A stretch of DNA of 64,000 nt from JAGNRR01 sp965230665 (lineage in GTDB: Bacteria > Bacteroidota > Bacteroidia > Chitinophagales > Chitinophagaceae). This document shows, piece by piece, positions 17,726-26,800 of the stretch (positions within the stretch are counted from its first letter, which is position 1; each line of letters opens with the position of its first letter). The stretch lies in NCBI GenBank assembly GCA_965230665.1, contig CBDDLM010000004.1, forward strand, positions 2,356,001-2,420,000, read 5' to 3'. The position numbers were made by a program, and so were the translations under genes. The notes below the pieces were generated by a model that searched no databases, was not told the DNA's origin, and was given only the letters and a program-made list of their open reading frames with translations.

Positions 17726-18454
17726 ATGAAGAAGTTACTATTTATACTACTATTCGCATCTACAACGATGTCATGCGATAATTTAGGCGATGTTCTTTCT
17801 ACAACGGGAGATATCTTAAACTCAGGTGCTTTATCGAATAAGGATGCAGCAGCAGGTATTAAGCAAGCACTTGAATTTGGAGTGCTTAATGGAACAAGTT
17901 TTTTAGGGCGAAGAGATGGATTCTTAAAGAATGCTGCTTACCAAATCTTAATGCCACAAGAAGTGAGAAGCTTTGAATCTAAAATTAGAAAAAACCCTGT
18001 GGCAAATGCTTTGGCAGGGGCTTATTTAGATAAAGTAAAAGTTGCTATGAACCGTGGGGCAGAAAAGGCTATGGCACAGGCAAAGCCGATTTTTGTAAAT
18101 GCCATTCGTTCTATGACGATTAACGATGCCGTAAACATTGTAACAGGTCGAGACGGCGGAGCTACTGATTTTTTAAAGCGTGCTACTTTGGCTCAGCTTA
18201 CTCAGAAGTTTAATCCAGTAATCGGGAACTCTCTGAACTCAGTAGGAATAACAAAACCTTGGAGTCAGGTGTCAAGTGCCTATAATATGGTAGCGGGTAA
18301 GAAAGTAAATACAGATATTACAGCCTATGTAACAGAACGAGCTACTGCAGGTCTCTTTAAGAAAATTCGGGAGGAGGAACATGCCATTCGTTCTAATCCT
18401 GCTAAAAGAACTACGGATTTACTAAAGCGTGTTTTTGCTTTTTCTGGTAAATAG
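17726..18454 (+). CDS. DUF4197 domain lipoprotein
   Basis: A 242-residue lipoprotein with a lipobox cysteine at residue 18 (FASTTMSCDN) and the DUF4197 body: GIKQALEFGVLNGTSFLGRRDGFLKNAAYQILMP, then a helical region with MNRGAEKAMAQAKPIFVNAIRSMTINDAVNIVTG and a C-terminal ...LFKKIREEEHAIRSNPAKRTTDLLKRVF. The function of the family is unknown; it is a periplasmic or outer-membrane lipoprotein found in Bacteroidota and Proteobacteria. The start at 17726 is preferred over an ATT/ATG 18 nt upstream because it gives the clean lipoprotein signal. The gene is single and ends at an intrinsic terminator. Confidence 0.9.
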   Translation: MKKLLFILLFASTTMSCDNLGDVLSTTGDILNSGALSNKDAAAGIKQALEFGVLNGTSFLGRRDGFLKNAAYQILMPQEVRSFESKIRKNPVANALAGAYLDKVKVAMNRGAEKAMAQAKPIFVNAIRSMTINDAVNIVTGRDGGATDFLKRATLAQLTQKFNPVIGNSLNSVGITKPWSQVSSAYNMVAGKKVNTDITAYVTERATAGLFKKIREEEHAIRSNPAKRTTDLLKRVFAFSGK

Positions 18455-18474
18455 TTCTGTTGTAAGAAAAAGGT

Positions 18475-18504
18475 AAAGCGGCAGCCTATGGGTGCCGCTT
18501 TTTT
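18475..18504 (+). terminator. intrinsic terminator of the DUF4197 gene
   Basis: Stem AAAGCGGCA (18475-18483) pairs with TGCCGCTTT (18493-18501) and is followed by a T-run, 20 bp after the stop codon. Confidence 0.85.
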
Positions 18505-18569
18505 AATTGTATTCCCTATAAGGTAAAATCTCTCAATTGTTCCTGTAAATCTATATGGCATACTTTTTG

Positions 18570-18723
18570 CAATTTACTATTATAGGATGAACTAAGTCAA
18601 AAAGCATAGAACCTGTGTTTTGTTCTTTTTTGGTAAAAAACCATGTTCTGAAAGTTTATCACAAATAGTTTTCTTTCTGTTTATATTTTAAAGAAGAGCG
18701 CTCTCTAGTGCTCTTCTTTTTGT
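18570..18723 (+). ncRNA. candidate small RNA transcript
   Basis: Between two terminators there are about 190 bp without a gene. A TACTTTTTG element near 18562-18570 resembles a -7 box, with TTG about 20 nt upstream. The segment then runs to its own strong intrinsic terminator at 18690-18723. It contains a small internal hairpin GGTAAAAAACC. No tmRNA, SRP, RNase P or 6S consensus could be recognised by eye. The case rests on the promoter-like and terminator signals only. Confidence 0.3.
18690..18723 (+). terminator. intrinsic terminator before kdsD
   Basis: Stem AAAGAAGAGC (18690-18699) pairs with GCTCTTCTTT (18710-18719) and ends in a T-run. It does not belong to the DUF4197 gene, which already has its own terminator, so it implies a separate transcript upstream. 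Confidence 0.75.
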
Positions 18724-18767
18724 TAGATCAATAACACTAGAATGATTCAAAAGCTTGAATTACGTAT

Positions 18768-18775
18768 TACATTTG
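18768..18775 (+). promoter_or_regulatory. -7 promoter element TACATTTG of kdsD
   Basis: An exact TAnnTTTG match located 4 nt before the ATC that appears to start kdsD. The spacing is identical to that seen before the ATG of rlpA, which supports ATC as the initiation codon of a nearly leaderless mRNA. Confidence 0.5.
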
Positions 18776-18779
18776 CTGC

Positions 18780-19745
18780 ATCAAAAACAAAGAAGACATA
18801 TTATCCTCTGTTCAAAAAACCATTGCGCTAGAAGCGGAGGCGATTAAGAACTTGACGAATTTAGTTACTGATAGCGTTGCGGCAGCAGTTCAATGTGTTC
18901 ATGAAAGTAAGGGCAGGTTAATCATAAGCGGTATTGGTAAAAGCGCCAATATTGCTCAGAAACTGGTAGCCACTTTTAATAGTACAGGTACACCAGCTAT
19001 TTTTATGCATGCCGCTGATGCCATTCATGGAGACTTAGGCATGATGCAGCCAGATGATGTTTCATTGCTGATCTCGAAGAGTGGAGAAAGTGAAGAGGTC
19101 AAAGTGCTTATACCTCTTATTAAAAATTTTGGTAATAAGATCATCTCGCTTTGTGGGAATGAAACCTCTTTTTTAGCAAAACAATCTGATTTTTTTATTA
19201 ATTGTACCGTAAGTGAAGAAGCTTGTCCGAATAACCTAGCACCTACATCAAGTACCACAGCACAATTGGTAATGGGAGATGCCTTAGCCGTTGCATTATT
19301 AGAATTAAAAGGCTTTGGCCCAGAAGATTTTGCACGTTATCATCCAGGTGGTGCGCTAGGTAAGCAACTGTATTTACTTGTAGATGATCTATGCAGAGAA
19401 CATGATAAACCAATGGTTAGCGCGAATGCTAATATTAATGAAGTGATTTTAGAAATTACTTCTAAGCGACTAGGTGCCACTGCGGTATTAGAACATGATA
19501 AACTGCTTGGAATGATAACCGATGGCGACATTCGTAGGATGATTGAAAAAAATGCAGACTTCAGTTCATTGGTTGCTCAAGATATTATGAATGCCAACCC
19601 TAAAACAATTGCCGCGGGTGCTAAAGCGGTGGAAGGTTTACATGTAATGCGCTCAAATAATATTTCGCAGCTCATTGTTCTACATGGGCAAGAGTATCAT
19701 GGTATGTTTCATATTCATGATTTAGTGCGAGAGGGTATTGTATAA
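18780..19745 (+). CDS. kdsD: D-arabinose 5-phosphate isomerase KdsD/KpsF, apparent ATC start
   Basis: KdsD converts ribulose 5-phosphate to arabinose 5-phosphate, the first step towards the Kdo sugar of lipopolysaccharide. The SIS sugar-isomerase domain covers about residues 35-170 (GRLIISGIGKSANIAQKLVATFNSTGTPA; SKSGESEEVKVL; PTSSTTAQL; HPGGALGKQL). Two CBS domains follow (TAVLEHDKLLGMITDGDIRRM; NNISQLIVLHGQEYHGMFHIHDLVREGIV). The frame is open upstream to 18759 with no ATG, GTG or TTG before the TTG at 18852, which would remove 24 conserved-looking residues (KNKEDILSSVQKTIALEAEA). ATC at 18780 gives 321 residues, the normal family length, and sits 4 nt after a TAnnTTTG element. Either a rare AUC start is used or an ATG was altered by one base. 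Confidence 0.9.
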   Translation: MKNKEDILSSVQKTIALEAEAIKNLTNLVTDSVAAAVQCVHESKGRLIISGIGKSANIAQKLVATFNSTGTPAIFMHAADAIHGDLGMMQPDDVSLLISKSGESEEVKVLIPLIKNFGNKIISLCGNETSFLAKQSDFFINCTVSEEACPNNLAPTSSTTAQLVMGDALAVALLELKGFGPEDFARYHPGGALGKQLYLLVDDLCREHDKPMVSANANINEVILEITSKRLGATAVLEHDKLLGMITDGDIRRMIEKNADFSSLVAQDIMNANPKTIAAGAKAVEGLHVMRSNNISQLIVLHGQEYHGMFHIHDLVREGIV

Positions 19746-19871
19746 TAAACCTATATATTTATACATATAGTTAACCTAGCTATTGACCCTTACCAGGGTA
19801 ATTCAATTTAATTGCCAATCCCCCTAACCAAATTGAGGAATTTTCCTAATGCGCAAAGACTGATCAAGTAG

Positions 19872-19879
19872 TATATTTG
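19872..19879 (+). promoter_or_regulatory. -7 promoter element TATATTTG
   Basis: Exact match to TAnnTTTG, 18 nt before the ATG at 19898. It sets the start: an in-frame upstream codon at 19877 lies inside the element. Confidence 0.55.
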
Positions 19880-19897
19880 GCCAATAATCTTTTATTT

Positions 19898-21793
19898 ATG
19901 AAATCAAATCAATTTATTCTAGCAGCTGGCCTGCTCATTTTTGCACTACTTTTTTCGTTAACAACCCAAGCTCAAACTTTTAATGAAACCCAAGGGACAT
20001 CTTCTGGCTTGAGTCTCACTTCGGGAGACTATAATACCATGTATGGAGATAGTACAGGTGGTAAACTGACGTCAGGGTCGAACAATACGTTTGTTGGATA
20101 CAAAGCAGGAGATAGTTGTACGAGTTCAAGCGATAATGTTTTTATAGGTAGAAGTGCAGGAGAAAGAAACAGGACAGGAACTGATAATACTTTTATTGGT
20201 ACAGATGCTGGTAAGTTTAATCGTGCAACAGATAATGTTTTTATTGGTACCGAGAGTGGAGAGAATAATACGACTGGTAGTGATAATGTTTTTATCGGTG
20301 AAGAATGTGGACAGGCCAATACAACAGGTCGTGATAATGTTTTTATCGGTGAAGATGCTGGGTTTAATAATACTGATGGTGATGACAACTGTTTTGTGGG
20401 ATCCACCGCGGGTAGACAAAATACTACGGGTACAGGTAATACCGCTGTAGGTGGAGAATCATCCGTATCTGCCGGAAGCACTTTGAATATTACATCTCTG
20501 GGTACCGAGTATGATTTTAGTGGAATATCTGGCGGAGCGGGCTATGACAATAGTACAGGGAATGCAAATACCTATTTAGGTTCGGGCGCCGGTACGGATA
20601 ATGCGACAGGTGAAGCCAATACCTTTGTGGGTTATGGTGCAGGTACGAATAGTGAAAAAGCTAGTGGCAATACGTTTGTAGGTTTTGGAGCTGGATGGGA
20701 TAATGATAGAACTATTAGCACTAACTTCTCTAATAGAAATACCTATTTGGGGGTCTTGGCTGGTGGTACAGCTCGTGAAGGTTCGGATAATATTATGATA
20801 GGCTGGAAGGCTGATTTTGGTGGACTTGGTGATCAAAGCGGCACCACAAATAATCGAAATATCGTAATCGGAACGCGGGCTAGACTAGATGCTAATAACT
20901 TAAATAATGCTTTACTCATAGGCTACGAATCTCGAGGTCGAAATAATTCTATTGCCCTGGGTTATTATGCACAGAGCCGTTCAGATTGGTCTATTGCCAT
21001 TGGTGCAAATAGTATTATACAAACAAATGCAATGCATACAGTTGTAGTAGGAGATTCTTCTCAGAGTGCGCATGACTATTCTTTAGCTATAGGAGCTTAT
21101 TCAAAGGTAAATGGAGATAGCTCCGTTGTAATAGGCGCTCATGCTCAGACTAGTGGAGCACATGCTACGGTTATTGGAAATGGTGCAGGTGCTACAGGTA
21201 ATAATGCTATCGCCATTGGTGCTGGAACACAAGTCTTAGCTAATAATGAAGTGTATATTGGAAATAATTCTACAGCGAGTATTGGCGGTGCTGTAAACTG
21301 GACAGCGACTTCTGATGGACGATTTAAAAGAGACATAAATGAAAATGTACCTGGACTTTCCTTTATTAACAAGTTGAAACCTGTTACTTATAAATTTGAT
21401 ATAGCTAAACTACATAACTTCAATAAGCAAAAAAACTTCAATCCAGCACGAGCCAACACGACCTATACAGGTTTTATTGCACAAGATGTAGCGCAGGCTG
21501 CTAAGGAATCAAACTATGATTTTAGTGGTGTTAAAGTTCCTACCAATGATCAAAAGGAGATGTACGGTATCCGTTATGCCGAGTTTGTACCTTCGCTTGT
21601 AAAAGCGGTACAAGAATTAGATAAGAAAGTTCAGGTACTAGAAAGTCAAAATATAGCAAAAACGCGGCAATTAAAAACAGATAGCGAAACGATTGCGTTA
21701 CTCAAAGTACAAGTACAATTATTGCGTGAGCAAAATCGTTTGCTAACTAAGGAAAATAATAATTCAAAGGAAATTACCACAGCTAAAAGATAA
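19898..21793 (+). CDS. secreted head-repeat protein with C-terminal peptidase S74 (tail-fibre chaperone) domain
   Basis: A 631-residue exported protein with a signal peptide (about residues 1-26, ending TTQAQ). Residues about 35-430 are a long series of short beta-helical repeats of the type DNVFIGxxAGxxNTTG, as in YadA-like head domains and phage fibres; these build trimeric left-handed beta-rolls. The C-terminal part (from about 468: WTATSDGRFKRDINENVPGLSFINKLKPVTYKFD ... GFIAQDVAQAA ... YAEFVPSLVKAVQELD) is the peptidase S74 intramolecular chaperone, which trimerises fibres and then cleaves itself off. The tail is a coiled coil. The protein probably forms a surface fibre. No phage genes surround it. 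It opens a block of three surface proteins and sits 3 bp before the next gene, so the two are co-transcribed. Confidence 0.85.
   Translation: MKSNQFILAAGLLIFALLFSLTTQAQTFNETQGTSSGLSLTSGDYNTMYGDSTGGKLTSGSNNTFVGYKAGDSCTSSSDNVFIGRSAGERNRTGTDNTFIGTDAGKFNRATDNVFIGTESGENNTTGSDNVFIGEECGQANTTGRDNVFIGEDAGFNNTDGDDNCFVGSTAGRQNTTGTGNTAVGGESSVSAGSTLNITSLGTEYDFSGISGGAGYDNSTGNANTYLGSGAGTDNATGEANTFVGYGAGTNSEKASGNTFVGFGAGWDNDRTISTNFSNRNTYLGVLAGGTAREGSDNIMIGWKADFGGLGDQSGTTNNRNIVIGTRARLDANNLNNALLIGYESRGRNNSIALGYYAQSRSDWSIAIGANSIIQTNAMHTVVVGDSSQSAHDYSLAIGAYSKVNGDSSVVIGAHAQTSGAHATVIGNGAGATGNNAIAIGAGTQVLANNEVYIGNNSTASIGGAVNWTATSDGRFKRDINENVPGLSFINKLKPVTYKFDIAKLHNFNKQKNFNPARANTTYTGFIAQDVAQAAKESNYDFSGVKVPTNDQKEMYGIRYAEFVPSLVKAVQELDKKVQVLESQNIAKTRQLKTDSETIALLKVQVQLLREQNRLLTKENNNSKEITTAKR
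20100..20450 (+). repeat. tandem coding repeats of the fibre gene
   Basis: Units of about 42 nt (14 codons) recur with the core GATAATGTTTTTAT followed by a glycine codon and GGT/GGA-rich text, for example at 20131, 20229, 20281 and 20332. They encode the DNVFIG head repeats and are degenerate, so they are protein repeats rather than a CRISPR or satellite. Confidence 0.7.
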
Positions 21794-21796
21794 ATT

Positions 21797-23602
21797 ATGA
21801 AAACGAATAAATTAATCGTTCTTATAATTTTGGTGCTGTGTTCTGTTATGACAAACGCAGTCGCTCAAGTTAGTTTGGGAACAGAATTTAAAGTAAACAA
21901 CACTATTGTTAGCCACCAACGGAATCCAGTAGTGGGTACAGATAGTCTGGGATATTCCTTGGTTGTCTGGGAGAGTTTAGGAAATGACGGTAGTGACTAT
22001 GGTATTTATGGCCAGCGATTAGATAATGTGGGTTTGCCTTTGGGGGCAGAGTTCTTAGTAAATTCTACAACCGCAAACGCACAACGATTTCCTGATGTTG
22101 CTGTGAATAAATCGGGTGATAAAGTAATTGTTTGGCAGAGTTTAGAATTTCCTTCTTTGAACAATGTATATTTTAGACGTTATAATAATGCTGGTACAGC
22201 ACTAGGTAGTCAAATGTTAACTAATACAAATACGACGGGTAATCAAAGAAACCCGAAAGTTGCTATGGCAGATAATGGAGACTTCGTGGTGGTATGGATG
22301 AGTGAAAATCAAGATGGCGATAACTACGGTATTTATGCACAACGTTTCACAGCAGTAGGCACAGCAGTAGGCGCTGAATTTTTGGTGAATGATGTCATAG
22401 CAGGTTATCAGGGATATCCGAATGTAGCTATGCAGGGTAGTGGAGCCTTTGTAATTACATGGCAAAGTAATGGTACAGATGGTAGTGGAAATGGTATTTA
22501 TGCTCGCCGATACAATGCGGCTGGTGTTGCCCTAGGAAGTCAGTTTTTAGTAAATTCAACAACCACTGGTAATCAGCAAGAACCTTCTGTGGCGATTAAA
22601 GCGAATGGAGAATTTGCTATTGTATGGTCTAGTTACAATCAAGATGGAAGCGAATATGGAGTATATGCTCAGTTGTATGATGCGGCTGGAGCAGTTAGTA
22701 AAGCTGAATTCTTAATAAATGATTCTACAAGTGGTAATCAATTACACCCTGAAATTAATGCCAGCCCCAGTGGAAGATATTTTATTACATGGACAAGTGA
22801 TTTGTTAGACGCGAGTAATGGTGGTGTGCGAATGACAGCGCTAGGTTTAGGAGGGGGTAAATCATTTGCTGATCTACAAATAAATAATAGAGTAAGTGAT
22901 TATCAGCAATTCTCAGCTGTGGCTAGTGCGAATGACAGTAATTTAATCTTAGTATATCAAGATGGGTTAGAAGCTTCCCTTGCCACACATGATGGTGACG
23001 GGTATGGTATTTATTCTCGAATAGTAAGTCTAAATAATATCCCATTACCTGTGCGCCTCTTGGACTTTTCGGTTCAAAAATTGAGCACATCAGATTTAGT
23101 AAAATGGACTACGGCAAGTGAGGTAAACAGTAGCCATTTCAATGTACAACGTTCACCTGATGGTATCAACTTTGAAAGATTAGGAAGAGTAAATACCCAA
23201 GCGCCAAATGGAAATTCAATGCAACCTTTATATTATTCCTATGTGGATGAGCAACCGCTGATTGGACATAACTATTACCGTTTGCAGCAAGTTGACCAGG
23301 ATAATTCTATAAGCTATTCAAATATAATTGATATCATTTGGAGAGATGGTCAGGTGGTGAAACTATATCCTAACCCCACCAATGATTATGTAAACATTGA
23401 TTTTAGCTTGGCAGAACATAGTCGTACTGAAATTAAATTGATTGATCTGAGCGGCCGTGTTGTGAAATCACTTCTTTCGGTTGGAGAAAAAGGTATGAAT
23501 CATGCTAATATTTCGATGGGTGAATTGGCTCATGGAGTCTATCATATTCAGCTTCTACAAAATGGTCAAATTGTTTACAATAGCAAGGTAAGAAAATACT
23601 AA
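21797..23602 (+). CDS. secreted repeat protein with T9SS sorting domain
   Basis: A 601-residue protein with a signal peptide (ending AVAQ). Residues about 27-400 carry six or seven repeats of about 52 residues, each with GxEFLVN, a short loop, xQxxPxVA, GDFVVVWxS, and DGSxYGIYAQRF. This pattern suggests a beta-propeller. From about residue 415 comes LPVRLLDFSV...VKWTTASEVNSSHFNVQRS, a fibronectin-like linker common before T9SS domains. The type A sorting domain follows (VVKLYPNPTNDYVNIDFSL ... GVYHIQLLQNGQIVYNSKVRKY). It is co-transcribed with the fibre gene 3 bp upstream and ends before a strong terminator. Its C-terminal 190 residues are closely related to those of the next gene. Confidence 0.82.
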   Translation: MKTNKLIVLIILVLCSVMTNAVAQVSLGTEFKVNNTIVSHQRNPVVGTDSLGYSLVVWESLGNDGSDYGIYGQRLDNVGLPLGAEFLVNSTTANAQRFPDVAVNKSGDKVIVWQSLEFPSLNNVYFRRYNNAGTALGSQMLTNTNTTGNQRNPKVAMADNGDFVVVWMSENQDGDNYGIYAQRFTAVGTAVGAEFLVNDVIAGYQGYPNVAMQGSGAFVITWQSNGTDGSGNGIYARRYNAAGVALGSQFLVNSTTTGNQQEPSVAIKANGEFAIVWSSYNQDGSEYGVYAQLYDAAGAVSKAEFLINDSTSGNQLHPEINASPSGRYFITWTSDLLDASNGGVRMTALGLGGGKSFADLQINNRVSDYQQFSAVASANDSNLILVYQDGLEASLATHDGDGYGIYSRIVSLNNIPLPVRLLDFSVQKLSTSDLVKWTTASEVNSSHFNVQRSPDGINFERLGRVNTQAPNGNSMQPLYYSYVDEQPLIGHNYYRLQQVDQDNSISYSNIIDIIWRDGQVVKLYPNPTNDYVNIDFSLAEHSRTEIKLIDLSGRVVKSLLSVGEKGMNHANISMGELAHGVYHIQLLQNGQIVYNSKVRKY

Positions 23603-23649
23603 AGCCCTTTAAGCAAGACATATCCATAAATTAATTACTTTAATCCGTT

Positions 23650-23682
23650 ATGGTCAGTGATTTTTTCACTGACCATTTTTTT
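23650..23682 (+). terminator. intrinsic terminator
   Basis: Perfect 11 bp stem (23650-23660 with 23666-23676) containing TGGTCAGTGA, followed by a T-run, 48 bp after the stop of the repeat protein. It separates that unit from the beta-helix gene. Confidence 0.9.
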
Positions 23683-23800
23683 ATGGAACCTTTACTTAAA
23701 AGGATCCTATTTTAAAGTTGGTGAGGTACTACGAATTGAGAGTTTTTCCTCAATGTATAAGTTGTTGATTATTAGTATCTTTGGCATGAAACAATGCTAT

Positions 23801-26800
23801 ATGAAAAGAATTGTATTCATCCTGTTCTATGCGCTATGCTTTAGTCAGCTCAGTGTTGCTCAATGCAGTGAACCTTTTTTCTCTGAGTATATCGAAGGTA
23901 GCGGTAGTAATAAAGCATTGGAGCTGTTTAATCCAAGTGATACGGCCATTAATCTCTCGGATTATAGAGTCTATCGTTTTAATAATGGAGCAACTTTGCC
24001 ATCGGATAGCATGGATTATCCAAATCTCTGGCTAGCTTCTCATGATGTTTATGTTATTGGGAACCCTGCAGCCAATATTACCATAATGGGTCAAACGGAC
24101 ACCGTTCATTCGATGACTTTTTATAATGGTGATGATGCGATTATGCTCAAGAAGATAAGTACGAATGATACATTGGATATAATAGGTCAAATAGGTCAGG
24201 ATCCCGGTTCTGGTTGGACAGTAGCAAGCGGAGCCACCAATAATAATACCTTAGTTAGAATGCCCGACATCAGGCAGGGACAAACGAATTGGTCTATTGG
24301 CGCTACGGAGTGGAATGTATTTCCTATTGATATGGATGATTCCTTGGGGACCCATAATTCTTTCACTCCGTGCTATGTCTTTTTTAGTATCAATCCATTT
24401 GCTTGCGATAGTTATCTGTCTCCTTCCGGGAATTATGTATGGACCACTTCGGGTAGCTATTCTGATACAACTGCAGGTACTTTTCCTTTTCAACTTACGG
24501 ATACCGTTTGGACTGTAAATCTATTTATAGGAAATTGCGTAGCAATATATGTTGATAGCAGTGCTTCCGGAACTAATGATGGTAGTAGCTGGACAAATGC
24601 TTTTACTCGATTGGATACGGCATTGAATGTGGCTCTTCGCGGAGATACGATCTTAGTTGCTCAAGGGACTTACTATCCAACGACAGGTACAGACAGAACC
24701 ATCAGTTTTGTATTACAAGATAGTGTCGTCATGCTGGGTGGTTACCCAAGCGGTGGTGGTATACGAGATTGGGAAAACAATCAAACGGTTTTAAGTGGAG
24801 ATATAGGCATCTTAAACTCGATAAGTGATAATTCTTACCATGTGGTAAGAGGTAATAATTTGGATAGTTTGTGTGTACTAGATGGGTTTTATATTACCGA
24901 AGGTAAAGCTACAAGCAGCTACCCTGATGAAAGTGGTGCAGGAGTCTATCTAAATAATGCCTCTCCAACATTGGCACATTTGAATATTCATCATAATGAA
25001 GCTTCCGGTGTTGGTGGAGGAATGCTTAATCAAAATTCTTCACCCAGCTTAGCCTATAGCGTTTTAGCCTATAATACAGCTAGTATAGGTGGAGCAATAT
25101 ACAATTCAGGTCACTCTTTTACAATGTTCAAAGTTCATCTTGTAAACAATACAGCCAACCAGGAAGGTGGAGGCATGTATAATGAGAATTCTCCCGCAAT
25201 TCTGAAAAATGTAATCTTTTATCAAAATGCAGGTGCTGAAGGGGGGGGATTGTACAATTTGAATTCCTCAGCCAATCTTAAAGATGTTGTATTTGACGAT
25301 AACTCTTCTTTTACGCTTTCAGGAGGTGGAATGTACAATCAAAATTCTTCACCTAATCTTGTTCAGGTTATCTTTTTGTCTAATATGGCCACTCAATCAG
25401 GAGGTGGAATGTTCAATAGTTCCTCTTCTTCGCCCAATTTACATCAAACACTTTTTGCCTTTAATAATGTTGGTTTGGCATATAATGGCGGAGCAATTTC
25501 AGGGGGCAGTCCTACCATTAGCAATAGTATTATTGCCTATGATGATATTTTCAGTTCTGGAGCATCTATCAGCCATTCGTTGGTGCCGTCTAATTATGGC
25601 GGAACGAATAATATTATTAATTTTGCACCGGCTCCGTTTTTTGTAGATCCTCTTTTGGTAAATCCCAAAGGTCCAGATGGTATTTGGATGACGGCTGATG
25701 ATGGTCTGCGGCTTAAAGCCTGTGCTCCTATGATAGATGCAGGAACGAACGCAACGCTAGGACCTAATGACACCTTAGATATAAACGGAGATGCTCGTAT
25801 TCAAGGCGGGACCGTAGATATGGGTCCCTATGAGGGTGGAAAACTGCCTGCACAAATACTAAATACCGCCAATACAACCGACATCGCCAATACACAAATA
25901 ACGGATGTCAATGGCTGGACACATTATTGTAATTGTGACTCAAATAATATTAATAATAGTCGTTGGTTGCTATCACTTAAAAAGAATGGAAACAATATTG
26001 GTCATATCGATTCGGGTATGCAAGTGAGCGTTAGCACAAATAATCTCTATGGTACCAATATGGCTACTGATTTAAGTAGTGCACCTTACGTAACGGCGGA
26101 TACCTTCTTTGCTATGAATCGTTATTGGCAGGTAGTACCTGTCACACAACCGACAACTCCTGTTGAAGTTCGTTTTCCATACAGCAATACGGACTTCACC
26201 GATTTGCAAGGCAGTCAACCGCAGCTCATGAATCATACGGATATGGCCTTCTTTAAAATTGATAGTGGCTATCATCCGCATAGCTTGACGGTGCCAAGTA
26301 CAGCCTATCATGATTATGCCAATGGGGCAAGTGCTGATACCAGTACATGGGTTTATACAGATTATACATCTGAGATACCGAATGTCCACCTGGCCGAGTA
26401 TATGGTTAATAATTTCAGCGGTGGTGGCGGTGTTTTTGGTAATGGAACGAATAATGGTCCTTTGCCGGTGCGCTACTTAGACTTTTCGGTTTACAAACAA
26501 GCGACTACAGATTTGCTGAAGTGGATTACGTTAACAGAAACAAACAATAGTCATTTTAATGTACAACGTTCAAGCAATGGAATTGATTTTGAGACCTTAG
26601 GTCGGGTGAATTCAAAAGCGAATTCTTCGACAAACGCACAGGGGCAATACCTACAATATTCTTTTGTGGATGAAGCCCCTAAACGTGGTTCGAACTATTA
26701 TCGTCTAGAGCAAGTAGATCATGATGGGAATAAAAGTTATTCAAAAGTCATTCATATCCTCTGGACTGAAAACAGTGTGGTCCGTTTATACCCAAATCCA

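Noticed and set aside
20100..20450. Possible CRISPR-like array
   Set aside because: The units are degenerate, about 42 nt, have no unique spacers and encode in-frame protein repeats.
20029..20481. Long open frames on the minus strand inside the fibre gene
   Set aside because: They mirror the codon-periodic repeats of the real gene and have repetitive, unnatural composition.
19898..21793. Prophage indicated by the tail-fibre domain
   Set aside because: No capsid, terminase, integrase or other phage genes are present, and the gene has a signal peptide.
23657..23800. Start of the beta-helix protein at 23657
   Set aside because: That codon lies within the terminator stem of the preceding gene, and the later ATG begins a clean signal peptide.
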